64,000 nucleotides of DNA from Streptomyces marianii. GTDB taxonomy: Bacteria; Actinomycetota; Actinomycetes; Streptomycetales; Streptomycetaceae. The notes below the pieces were generated by a model. That model was given only the letters and a program-made list of their open reading frames with translations, had not been told where the DNA came from and ran no database searches. Both the position numbers and the translations under genes were made by a program. The DNA is taken from contig NZ_VAWE01000001.1 in NCBI RefSeq assembly GCF_005795905.1, positions 5,693,001 to 5,757,000 on the forward strand, written 5' to 3'. This document shows, in pieces, positions 7,828 through 16,062 of the stretch (its first letter is position 1; every line of letters starts with the position of its first letter).

Positions 7828-9353
7828 GGTCGTTCTCCTGCAGGTGCGTTCCAAGGTTCCCCGGCCGTGGGCGGATACAGCGGGCCGGGCGGCGGCTGGG
7901 TCTCGTCGAACGGGCCCGGGAAGGGCTCGGCGGACGGGCTGCCGTCGTAGCCGCCGGGCGTACCGGCGGTGCCGTACGGGGAGACGGGTTCGTACCCGGC
8001 GCCCGACGGCGACGGGTACGACTCGCCGTACGGGGAGGTCGTGCCGGTGTCGTACGGGGCCGACACGGGCGGCGGGGGGAAGGCCTGGGCCGGCGGGGGC
8101 GGAGACGGCGTCGGCCAGCTCGCGGAGCGGGGGGAGGAGTCGTCGGGGACGACCGGCAGCTCTTCGGTCATGGGGACGCGCTCGGCGAACGGCACGTCGT
8201 CCGAGGAGCGCCCCCGCGGCGGAGTGGGGCCGCCGGCGCGCGGGGAGGGGTCACCCGCCCGGGACACGGCGCGGTAGGCGGCGGAGATCCCCGTTCCGGG
8301 ACCGTCGCCGGACGGCGGCCCGCCCATGGCCTGGCCGGCGCCCGGGAAGGAGCCCGTGGCCGGCTCGGACGAGGGCGTCGGTGCCGTGTCGTAGAGCTGC
8401 TGGGTGGCCTCGTACAGCTGCGGCGAGGGGGCGGCGAGGCGGCGAGCCTCGCCGCGCGAGGCGCCGAGCGGCTGCCCCAGCGGGGACCCGAGCGGTGAAC
8501 CCAGCGGCCGGCCCGGCGGGTCGCCGAGGTCGGCGGCGCCGCGCGGGAACTCGCGCTCGAAGCGCGCCTGGGGCTGCGACGGAATACCGGACGTACCGGG
8601 GAGGGGCGCCGACGCCATGTCCCGTACGTTCTGCTCGTTGGCTCGGGGGACATCGCCGGGCGCGCCGGTCAGGCTCGTGATCCGCTCGACGATCTGCCGC
8701 TTCACCGGCAGCGGTAGCAGCCGCAGTGACACGGCGGCGGCGACTCCGAGCAGCGCCAGGCTGTACATCGCGGTCACCCAGCCGGCGGCGGGGCGACCCG
8801 CGTAGAGGCCGTGCACGAGAGCGAAGCACCAGGCCGGGTACGCCAGCATGTGCAGCGCCCTCCAGCGGCCCGCGAAGCGGCCGTTGCCGGCGAGTGCGCT
8901 GCGCGCGGCGCCGGTCGAGCCGGCGACGACCATCAGCAGACCGGCGAGCGAGCCGAAGCCGATGAGCCCGGACGTGCCGGTGATGCCGAGGCTGAACGGC
9001 ACGAGGGCGCCCAGCAGTTCGACGTGGTCGAGCGAGACCTTGACCGTGGCGTGCAGCAGCAGGAAGCCGAGTGAGGCGACGGCGGTGCTTCTGTGGATGG
9101 CCTGGGCGAGCAGGCGGTGGCGCGTGGAGAGGAACACGCGGTCGGTGGCGATGAGGCCCCAGGCGACCGATGCGGTCAGGGAGACCAGGGACAGTACGCC
9201 GGCGGCGAAGTCCAGCGCGGCCCGGAAGGCATCGTTGCCAACGATGGCGAGCAGCGGGATGAGCACGAGAGCAGCGGCGATCAGTCCGCCCTGTGCCTGC
9301 CGGCTCATGCCCGGTTCACCGGGGGACGAACGGATCTTGCGACGAGGGTTCAT
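7824..9353 (-). CDS. Heme-type (ferric-reductase-like) membrane protein with long proline-rich tail
   Basis: The predicted 509-residue protein has about six membrane helices in its first 230 residues. His residues sit in paired helices (AIHRST and LLHATV; LHMLAY and LVHGLY), as in two-heme ferric-reductase/cytochrome b-like domains. The remaining 270 or so residues are rich in Pro, Gly and Ser, with short repeats such as [15 protein letters not shown], and are likely cytoplasmic and disordered. ATG 9353 follows a GGAG box; the frame is open further upstream, but those residues are basic and lack conservation features. The 4-bp overlap with the NuoF-ferredoxin gene suggests the two work together to move electrons across or into the membrane. 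Heme binding is inferred. Confidence 0.75.
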   Translation of the reverse strand: MNPRRKIRSSPGEPGMSRQAQGGLIAAALVLIPLLAIVGNDAFRAALDFAAGVLSLVSLTASVAWGLIATDRVFLSTRHRLLAQAIHRSTAVASLGFLLLHATVKVSLDHVELLGALVPFSLGITGTSGLIGFGSLAGLLMVVAGSTGAARSALAGNGRFAGRWRALHMLAYPAWCFALVHGLYAGRPAAGWVTAMYSLALLGVAAAVSLRLLPLPVKRQIVERITSLTGAPGDVPRANEQNVRDMASAPLPGTSGIPSQPQARFEREFPRGAADLGDPPGRPLGSPLGSPLGQPLGASRGEARRLAAPSPQLYEATQQLYDTAPTPSSEPATGSFPGAGQAMGGPPSGDGPGTGISAAYRAVSRAGDPSPRAGGPTPPRGRSSDDVPFAERVPMTEELPVVPDDSSPRSASWPTPSPPPPAQAFPPPPVSAPYDTGTTSPYGESYPSPSGAGYEPVSPYGTAGTPGGYDGSPSAEPFPGPFDETQPPPGPLYPPTAGEPWNAPAGERP

Positions 9354-9739
9354 GGGGGCTCCGAATGGTGCGGGAAAGCGGTCCCGTCGTCGCACTCTAA
9401 GTGGCGTCATACCAGTGGGTACGAGTTTTCGAGGTTTAGTGGTCAGCCTGACCGACAACTGACTCTGGGGTTGCCCCGGATAGGGGTGATACGCCGAGTA
9501 ACTTGGGCCTTCCGAAACGGTTCTTCACTCATGTGGGCGATGTTCTCCACTCACCCTGCGGGCCTCCGCATCCCTTCGGGAGCCGTTCGGCGGAGCGGAC
9601 GACGCCTGGCAGAGCCGCACATTCGGGGCCTCCGGGTCCGGTTCCGGACAGGGCCGTGGAGCGGTGTTCCCGCCGGTCCCACGGCTCCGTCCCGTACCCG
9701 GCGGGCGGACACTCTGTGCGGCCGGAAGGTGGCCTGCTG
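9354..9739. other. Intergenic region between divergent heme-protein and leuS transcription units
   Basis: No gene is supported here. Bases 9370-9530 are relatively A+T-rich and probably hold the promoter of the minus-strand heme/NuoF unit. Bases 9640-9739 precede the -10-like TACCCT (9740-9745) of the leuS leader. Confidence 0.5.
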
Positions 9740-9751
9740 TACCCTGGCGCC

Positions 9752-9790
9752 ATGCGTGCCGTACGCCTTCTGCTTAGCGGGCCGCGCTGA
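9752..9790 (+). CDS. leuL: leuS leader peptide with Leu-Leu-Leu
   Basis: A 12-residue [15 protein letters not shown], contains three leucine codons in a row (CTT CTG CTT), two of them rare in this genome type. A -10-like TACCCT ends only 6 bp before the ATG, so the leader mRNA is probably nearly leaderless. It stops 42 bp before an intrinsic terminator and 115 bp before leuS. Classical attenuation of leuS by leader peptide has been predicted before for some Streptomyces; this fits that model. Confidence 0.75.
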   Translation: MRAVRLLLSGPR

Positions 9791-9905
9791 TCAGTCCCGA
9801 CCGGTGATCTCCCGGTCGGAATCGGCGCGGCGTCCCCTCCTGTGCGAGGGGATTTTTCGTTTCAGGCAATCGCAGGCAGAGACGATCGATGGAGCTTTAA
9901 GGATC
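9791..9905 (+). promoter_or_regulatory. leuS attenuator: antiterminator-like hairpin plus terminator
   Basis: Two hairpins follow the leader peptide. CCGACCGG (9797-9804) pairs with CCGGTCGG (9812-9819). TCCCCTC (9833-9839) then pairs with GAGGGGA (9846-9852), followed by TTTTT (9853-9857), an intrinsic terminator. Ribosome stalling on the Leu codons would shift which stems form and let transcription reach leuS. AAGGA (9900-9904 region) is the leuS ribosome site. Confidence 0.75.
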
Positions 9906-12797
9906 ATGAGCGAGACGAATTCCTCCCCCGCGGCCTCCGGCACGTGTGGGACCCCCTCCGCGGAGGCGGTCGCACCCCACCGCTACACGGCGGCCATGGC
10001 CGCCGACATCGAGGCACGCTGGCAGGACTTCTGGGACGCCGACGGCACGTACGAGGCGCCCAACCCGAGCGGCGACCTGGCCGGGGACGCCGACCTCGCG
10101 GCCCGCCCGAAGAAGTTCATCATGGACATGTTCCCGTACCCGTCGGGTGCGGGCCTGCACGTCGGTCACCCCCTGGGCTACATCGCCACCGACGTCTACG
10201 CCCGGCACCAGCGGATGACCGGCCACAACGTGCTGCACACCCTGGGCTTCGACGCGTTCGGCCTGCCCGCCGAGCAGTACGCCGTCCAGACGGGCACGCA
10301 CCCGCGCGTGTCCACCGAGGCCAACATCGAGAACATGAAGATCCAGCTGCGCCGGCTGGGCCTGGGGCACGACAAGCGCCGGTCGTTCGCGACGATCGAA
10401 CCGGACTACTACAAGTGGACCCAGTGGATCTTCCTGCAGATCTTCAACTCCTGGTACGACGAGGACGCCGGCAGGGCTCGCCCGATCGACGACCTGGTCG
10501 CCCAGTTCGAGAGCGGCGAGCGCGTCACCCCGTCCGGGCGTCCCTGGAGCGAGCTGAGCGCCGCCGAACGCGCCGACGTCCTGGGCGGCCACCGCCTGGC
10601 GTACGCCTCGGACGCTCCGGTCAACTGGTGCCCCGGGCTGGGCACCGTCCTGGCCAACGAGGAGGTCACCTCCGAGGGCCGCTCCGAGCGCGGCAACTTC
10701 CCGGTCTTCAAGGCCAACCTGCGCCAGTGGAACATGCGCATCACCGCCTACGCGGACCGGCTGCTGGACGACCTGGACGCGCTGGACTGGCCGGAGGCCA
10801 TCAAGCTGCAGCAGCGCAACTGGATCGGCCGCAGCGAGGGCGCACGCATCGGCTTCACCGTCGACGGGCACGACGACGCCCGCATCACGGTCTTCAGCAC
10901 CCGCCCCGACACCCTGTTCGGCGCCACCTACATGGTGCTGGCGCCCGAGCACGAACTGATCGACTCGATCCTGCCCGCCGAATGGCCCGATGAGGCCAGG
11001 GGCAAGGACGCCTGGACAGGTGGTGCGGCCACCCCCGCCGAGGCCGTGGCCGAGTACCGCAAGCAGGCCCAGACCAAGAGCGACGTCGAGCGCCAGACCG
11101 AGCACAAGGACAAGACCGGTGTCTTCACCGGTGCCTACGCCGTGAACCCGGTCACCGGCACGCGCATCCCGGTCTTCGTGGCCGACTACGTGCTGATGGG
11201 CTACGGCACCGGCGCGATCATGGCCGTCCCCGGCCAGGACGAGCGCGACTGGGAGTTCGCCGAGGCGTTCGGCCTGCCCATCGTCCGTACCGTGCGGCCC
11301 CCGGAGGGCTGGGAGGGCGAGGCGTTCACCGGCCAGGGCCCGGCGATCAACTCCTCGAACGACGAGATCTCCCTGGACGGCCTGGAGGTGGCCGAGGCCA
11401 AGGCGAAGATCACCGACTGGCTGGTGGCCAAGGGCATCGGCGAGGCGACCGTCAACTTCCGCCTGCGTGACTGGCTGTTCAGCCGGCAGCGCTACTGGGG
11501 CGAGCCGTTCCCGATCGTCTACGACGAGGAGGGGGCGGCCCACGCGCTGCCCGAGTCGATGCTGCCGCTGGAGCTGCCGGAGGTCGACGACTACTCGCCG
11601 CGCACCTTCGACCCGGACGATGCCGACACCCAGCCCGAGACCCCGCTGTCGCGCAACGCGGAGTGGGTCGACGTCGAGCTGGACCTGGGCGACGGGATCA
11701 AGCGGTACCGTCGCGAGACCAACACCATGCCGAACTGGGCCGGTTCGTGCTGGTACGAGCTGCGCTACCTGGATCCGCACAATGCCGACAAGCTGGTCGA
11801 CCCGGCGATCGAGCAGTACTGGATGGGCCCCCGCGAGGGGCAGCCGCACGGCGGTGTGGACCTGTACGTGGGCGGCGCCGAGCACGCCGTACTGCACCTG
11901 CTGTACGCCCGCTTCTGGTCCAAGGTGCTGTTCGACCTGGGGCACGTATCGTCCGCCGAGCCGTTCCACAAGCTGTACAACCAGGGCATGATCCAGGCGT
12001 ACGTGTACCGGGACGCTCGCGGCTTCCCGGTGCCCGCCGCCGAGGTCGAGGAGCACGACGGCAGGTTCGTCCACGGCGGCGAGTCCGTCAGGCGCGAGCT
12101 GGGCAAGATGGGCAAGTCCCTGAAGAACGCGGTCACCCCGGACGAGATCGCCGCCGAGTACGGTGCCGACACCCTGCGCCTGTACGAGATGGCGATGGGC
12201 CCGCTGGACGTCTCCCGTCCCTGGGACACGCGTGCCGTCGTCGGCCAGTACCGGCTGCTGCAGCGCCTGTGGCGCAACGTCGTCGACGAGACGACCGGTG
12301 AGGTCACCGTCGTGGACGCGGAGCCGGACGAGGCGACCCTGCGCGCCCTGCACAAGGCCATCGAGGGCGTCGGCCAGGACATGGAGGCGATGCGCTTCAA
12401 CACCGCCATCGCCAAGATCACCGAGCTGAACAACCACCTGACCAAGACCGGCGGCCCGGTCGCCCGCTCGGTGGCGGAGCGCCTGGTGCTGCTGATCGCG
12501 CCGCTGGCCCCCCACATCGGCGAGGAGCTGTGGCGCCGGCTGGGCCACTCCGGCTCGGTCGTCCACGAGGCCTTCCCGGTGGCCGACCCCGCGTACGTCG
12601 TGGACGAGACCGTGACGTGCGTCGTGCAGGTCAAGGGCAAGGTCAAGGCCCGCCTGGAGGTCTCCCCGTCGATCGCTGACGCGGAGCTGGAGGCGCTGGC
12701 CGTGGGCGACCCGGCGGTCGTGGCGGCCCTGGGGGGCGCGGGCATCCGCAAGGTGATCGTGCGGGCGCCGAAGCTGGTGAACATCGTCCCGGCCTAG
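9906..12797 (+). CDS. leuS: Leucyl-tRNA synthetase
   Basis: LeuS charges tRNA-Leu with leucine and edits mischarged products. The 963-residue protein has the class I signature HVGH at 85-88 (LHVGHPLGY) and the KMSKS equivalent KMGKS at 734-738, with the editing domain between them and a C-terminal anticodon-binding region ending in [18 protein letters not shown] 9906 is preceded by AAGGATC. The N-terminal 25 residues are an actinomycete-type extension. Expression is likely controlled by the leader peptide and terminator directly upstream. The gene ends 14 bp before a strong hairpin. Confidence 0.98.
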   Translation: MSETNSSPAASGTCGTPSAEAVAPHRYTAAMAADIEARWQDFWDADGTYEAPNPSGDLAGDADLAARPKKFIMDMFPYPSGAGLHVGHPLGYIATDVYARHQRMTGHNVLHTLGFDAFGLPAEQYAVQTGTHPRVSTEANIENMKIQLRRLGLGHDKRRSFATIEPDYYKWTQWIFLQIFNSWYDEDAGRARPIDDLVAQFESGERVTPSGRPWSELSAAERADVLGGHRLAYASDAPVNWCPGLGTVLANEEVTSEGRSERGNFPVFKANLRQWNMRITAYADRLLDDLDALDWPEAIKLQQRNWIGRSEGARIGFTVDGHDDARITVFSTRPDTLFGATYMVLAPEHELIDSILPAEWPDEARGKDAWTGGAATPAEAVAEYRKQAQTKSDVERQTEHKDKTGVFTGAYAVNPVTGTRIPVFVADYVLMGYGTGAIMAVPGQDERDWEFAEAFGLPIVRTVRPPEGWEGEAFTGQGPAINSSNDEISLDGLEVAEAKAKITDWLVAKGIGEATVNFRLRDWLFSRQRYWGEPFPIVYDEEGAAHALPESMLPLELPEVDDYSPRTFDPDDADTQPETPLSRNAEWVDVELDLGDGIKRYRRETNTMPNWAGSCWYELRYLDPHNADKLVDPAIEQYWMGPREGQPHGGVDLYVGGAEHAVLHLLYARFWSKVLFDLGHVSSAEPFHKLYNQGMIQAYVYRDARGFPVPAAEVEEHDGRFVHGGESVRRELGKMGKSLKNAVTPDEIAAEYGADTLRLYEMAMGPLDVSRPWDTRAVVGQYRLLQRLWRNVVDETTGEVTVVDAEPDEATLRALHKAIEGVGQDMEAMRFNTAIAKITELNNHLTKTGGPVARSVAERLVLLIAPLAPHIGEELWRRLGHSGSVVHEAFPVADPAYVVDETVTCVVQVKGKVKARLEVSPSIADAELEALAVGDPAVVAALGGAGIRKVIVRAPKLVNIVPA

Positions 12798-12811
12798 CCG
12801 GGACCGCTCAC

Positions 12812-12844
12812 GGGCCGGGCCCGGCAGTCCGCCGGGCCCGGCCC
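12812..12844 (+). terminator. leuS terminator hairpin
   Basis: Perfect 13-bp stem GGGCCGGGCCCGG / CCGGGCCCGGCCC with a 7-base loop, 14 bp after the leuS stop; there is no T-run, as is usual in Streptomyces. Confidence 0.75.
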
Positions 12845-12948
12845 TGATCTTCCCCCTACGGGCAGGTTGGGGGTTCCGCTGGAACCCTCGGCCCGCCCGT
12901 TCCGTTTACCGTGGGAGGACACACCGCGTACGACTCGGAGGGGCGCCC

Positions 12949-13734
12949 ATGGAAGCCGTCATCCTGATCCTGGCGCTGCTCTTCGTCGCCTTTGTGACGC
13001 TCGGGGTGTACGTGGGCGTCAAGGCGCTCGGTGCGGCCAAGCGGGGTGTGGACCGCACGATCGGCCAGGCACGGCGCACCGTCGAGGACACGGCGCTGCG
13101 GGCGAAGAGCTTCGGGCAGGTCGGCCTGGTCGGCGAGCTGGCTCAGCTGAGGCTCCGTCTGCGCACGTCGATGCGGGCCACGCAGGAAGCCCTGCACGCG
13201 GGGGTCGCCGAGGACGCGTCGCTGCGGGAGTCGATCGGCCTCTTCGAGCGGCTCAGCGTGCACGGGCGGGAGCTGGACGAGGAACTGCGACGGCTGGAGC
13301 GCGAGCCGGACCGCGGCAGGACCGCGGAGCGGCTACCGCAGCTGCGTGAGCGGGTCGAGCGGATCACCCACTCCGCCGAGTCGCTGCGCTGGGCGGCGCG
13401 GGACAGGGCGCGGTCGTTCGCCGAGGACGACCTGGAGTCGCTGACCACCCAGATCGACGTGGAGGCGGGAGCGCTGCGCGACTGGTCGCGCGCCGAGCCG
13501 ATGTGGCCCGAGTCGGCCGAGGAGCCCTCGCGCCCGCCTTCGGCACAGGGGCCTCGGACCTCCTCGGCGCAGAATCCGCGGCCTTCGGCGGCCGCGACGG
13601 GCCCGGAGCAGACGTCGGGCGGATCGGAGCCGGGGACGGGCGCTCAGGAGCCACGGGCGATTCCGCCACGGGACCCGCGGCTCGCGATGAGGTACTCGTG
13701 GGACAAGTCCGCCCGTCCGGAGACCTCGAACTAG
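12949..13734 (+). CDS. Membrane-anchored coiled-coil protein of unknown function
   Basis: The predicted 261-residue protein begins with one membrane helix (residues 2-24, AVILILALLFVAFVTLGVYV), followed by a charged helical region rich in Arg, Glu and Leu heptads to about residue 165, likely coiled coil. The C-terminal 90 residues are Pro/Ser-rich and disordered, ending MRYSWDKSARPETSN. GGAGGGGCGCCC before the ATG is a good ribosome site. No enzymatic motif is visible. It stands alone between leuS and the DegV gene. A structural or envelope-associated role is possible but unproven. Confidence 0.75.
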   Translation: MEAVILILALLFVAFVTLGVYVGVKALGAAKRGVDRTIGQARRTVEDTALRAKSFGQVGLVGELAQLRLRLRTSMRATQEALHAGVAEDASLRESIGLFERLSVHGRELDEELRRLEREPDRGRTAERLPQLRERVERITHSAESLRWAARDRARSFAEDDLESLTTQIDVEAGALRDWSRAEPMWPESAEEPSRPPSAQGPRTSSAQNPRPSAAATGPEQTSGGSEPGTGAQEPRAIPPRDPRLAMRYSWDKSARPETSN

Positions 13735-13940
13735 CTAGGTGTATCGCCCTGTGAGGTCGCCGTTCCGAGACCTCGAACCGGGACGCGGAGCCCGCCGGCC
13801 GGGCCACGCGGCCCGGTGGGCGCCGAGCGCTCCACGGGACCGCCGGGCTGCCCCGGACGGAGGCTGTTCGCCCGACGGAAGCGTGTGGTGGGGCGGGGTC
13901 GGGCTCCCGTGCGGCGGCCCCGGCGGGTAACCTCCCGCTC

Positions 13941-14786
13941 ATGTCCCGCCATGTCGCGATCGTCACTGATTCCACGGCCTACCTGCCGCCGCGGACGATG
14001 GAGTTGCATGGCATCGCAGCGGTGCCACTGACCGTTGTGCTGGGGAACCAGGCCCTCGAGGAGGGCACCGAGATCTCGGCCCGTTCCCTCGCCCAGGCGC
14101 TCCAGAAGCGCCGTGCCGTGACCACGTCCCGGCCCAGCCCGGAGACCTTCGCGGCCGCCTACCGGGCCACGGCGGAAGCAGGGGCGACCGGCATCGTCTC
14201 GCTCCATCTGTCCTCGGAGTTCTCCGGCACCTACGACGCGGCGGTCCTGGCGGCCCGGGAGGCACCCGTCCCGGTGCGTGTGGTCGACACCGGCATGGTC
14301 GCGATGGCGTTGGGATTCTGCGCCCTCGCCGCGGCCGAGGCGGTGGACGCCGGCGGTTCCCTCGACGAGGCGGTGGCGGCGGCCGAGAAGCGGGCTGCGG
14401 GCACGTCCGCGTTCTTCTACGTCGACACCCTCGACTATCTGCGCCGGGGCGGCCGTATCGGTACGGCCCAGGCGTTGTTCGGGTCCGCGCTCGCGGTGAA
14501 GCCGCTGCTGCAGCTGGAGGGCGGCCGGATCGAGCTGAAGGAGAAGGTGCGCACGGCCTCCAAGGCGATCGCCCGGCTTGAGGAGATCGCCGCCGAGCGC
14601 GCCGGTACGGGACCGGTGGATATCGCGGTGCACCATCTCGCCGCGCCGGAGCGGGCGTCCGCGCTGGCGGAGCGGCTGCGGGAGCGGGTGCCGAACCTCG
14701 GGGAACTGCACGTCAGCGAGGTGGGCGCGGTGATCGGCGCGCACACCGGGCCCGGACTGCTGGCGGCGGTGGTCTCACACAGATGA
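13941..14786 (+). CDS. DegV family fatty-acid-binding protein
   Basis: DegV proteins bind fatty acids; in bacteria with FakA they deliver the fatty acid for phosphorylation. The 281-residue protein has the family N-terminus VAIVTDSTAYLPP, the central TTSRPSPETF loop and LSSEFSGTYDAA that form the ligand site, and YVDTLDYLRRGGRI followed by KPLLQLEGGRI in the second domain. The length is normal. No fakA-like kinase gene is next to it. It is monocistronic, preceded by a GC-rich 200-bp gap. Confidence 0.93.
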   Translation: MSRHVAIVTDSTAYLPPRTMELHGIAAVPLTVVLGNQALEEGTEISARSLAQALQKRRAVTTSRPSPETFAAAYRATAEAGATGIVSLHLSSEFSGTYDAAVLAAREAPVPVRVVDTGMVAMALGFCALAAAEAVDAGGSLDEAVAAAEKRAAGTSAFFYVDTLDYLRRGGRIGTAQALFGSALAVKPLLQLEGGRIELKEKVRTASKAIARLEEIAAERAGTGPVDIAVHHLAAPERASALAERLRERVPNLGELHVSEVGAVIGAHTGPGLLAAVVSHR

Positions 14787-14903
14787 GGACGCGGCGCCGC
14801 GGTGGGGCCCGTCCGTGTCGTGTGGTGGTGCGGGGCGCGGGTGCTGCCGCGGGCTGGTCGCCGTTCCGGTCGGACTGTCTCGTCACGCCGGAGAGTGACC
14901 GAG

Positions 14904-14930
14904 TTTTCCACAAAGGCCTGGTTGTCCACC
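14904..14930 (+). promoter_or_regulatory. Pair of DnaA-box-like 9-mers upstream of comEA
   Basis: TTTTCCACA (14904-14912) and TTGTCCACC (14922-14930) differ by one base each from TTGTCCACA and are 18 bp apart on the same strand. They lie in an A+T-richer patch 50-80 bp before the comEA start. DnaA binding is a guess from sequence. Confidence 0.3.
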
Positions 14931-14982
14931 GGAATTGAGGCTGCTCAGCAAGGTCGCAGGGAGATGCCTACCGTCGGATGGC

Positions 14983-16062
14983 ATGAGTCACCGATCACGC
15001 TCTGCGACCAGCGGCCCGGGCCGCGGGCCTGCCTCGGACGTCCGTGTACGCCACCGGCGGCAGCGGCAGCGAGCCGGGAGCCACCCGGTGCCGGCCCCCG
15101 TCCCCTCGCCGGTGGACACGGCGCCGCCGTCGGCGGCGCGGTTACGCGCTCACGCCCTCTTCCGGACGTCCGGCGCACCCGGGACGGCGACCGGTCCGCC
15201 CGCGAGCTCCTGGGCGCCCTCGGCCGCGGGGACACCGGCGCCGGACCGAACGGCGGCCGGCCCCGAAGGCGTGCGAGACGCCGCTGCCACGCCCGAGCCG
15301 GGTCGCGGCCGGTCCGTACCGCCGCCCGGCTCGCGTGACCCCTCGGCAGCGGGCCGAGCCACCGCTGCCGGGCCGTCGCTGCCGGAGCGGACACGGCTGG
15401 CCCTGGCGGAGCGGATGCCGTCGTGGGTGCGGCTGCGCTGCGGGCTGGAGCCGAAGGCGCTGGCCGCTCTCGTGGTGGTCCTGGTCCTGGGGGTGGGCCT
15501 GGCCGTGCAGCACTTCTGGTCCGGGCGGCCGCAGCCGCAGCCGGTGCGCGCGCCCCAGCTGGTCGGGGAGGTCCCTCCCACGCCGGGGTCGACCCGGCCC
15601 GGGCCCTCGCCGGGCCCGCCGCCGGCACGCGAGCCCGCCGGGCGCATCGTCGTCGATGTGAGCGGCAAGGTCCGGCGGCCGGGCGTCCTCCGTCTCCCGG
15701 TGGGGTCCCGGGTCGCCGACGCGCTGCGGGCGGCGGGCGGGGTGAAGGCGGGTACCGACCTCACCGGCCTCAACCGGGCGCGGGTGCTCATGGACGGCGA
15801 ACAGGTGGTCGTGGGTGTCCCGCAGCCTCCCGGCCCGCAGGGACCGCCGGTTGGTGCCGCCCCGGGCGCGGGACCACTGAGCCTCAACACCGCCACGGTG
15901 GAGCAGCTCGACACCCTGCCGGGTGTGGGCCCCGTACTCGCCCAGCACATCGTGGACTACCGCACCGAGCACGGAGGCTTCCGCTCGGTCGACGAACTCC
16001 GCGAGGTGACGGGGATCGGCGACCGCCGGTTCGCGGACCTCGAAGCGCTGGTGCGGCCGTGA
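14983..16062 (+). CDS. comEA: ComEA-like DNA-binding membrane protein
   Basis: The predicted 359-residue protein has about 150 residues of Pro/Ala/Arg-rich N-terminus, a membrane helix (ALAALVVVLVLGVGLAVQHF), a SLBB/beta-grasp domain (IVVDVSGKVRRPGVLRLPVG), and a C-terminal double helix-hairpin-helix (LSLNTATVEQLDTLPGVGPV then VTGIGDRRFADLE). In competent bacteria ComEA binds incoming DNA outside the cell. ATG 14983 is chosen as the start nearest the family's usual length; an ATG at 14935 is also in frame. Its stop overlaps the comEC GTG (GTGA). Natural transformation is not established for Streptomyces, so the role here is open. Confidence 0.88.
   Translation: MSHRSRSATSGPGRGPASDVRVRHRRQRQRAGSHPVPAPVPSPVDTAPPSAARLRAHALFRTSGAPGTATGPPASSWAPSAAGTPAPDRTAAGPEGVRDAAATPEPGRGRSVPPPGSRDPSAAGRATAAGPSLPERTRLALAERMPSWVRLRCGLEPKALAALVVVLVLGVGLAVQHFWSGRPQPQPVRAPQLVGEVPPTPGSTRPGPSPGPPPAREPAGRIVVDVSGKVRRPGVLRLPVGSRVADALRAAGGVKAGTDLTGLNRARVLMDGEQVVVGVPQPPGPQGPPVGAAPGAGPLSLNTATVEQLDTLPGVGPVLAQHIVDYRTEHGGFRSVDELREVTGIGDRRFADLEALVRP

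Noticed and set aside
9897..12566. An 889-residue open frame on the minus strand opposite leuS
   Set aside because: It is the mirror of a high-GC gene; the plus frame has the full LeuS motifs, and the antisense product is low-complexity.
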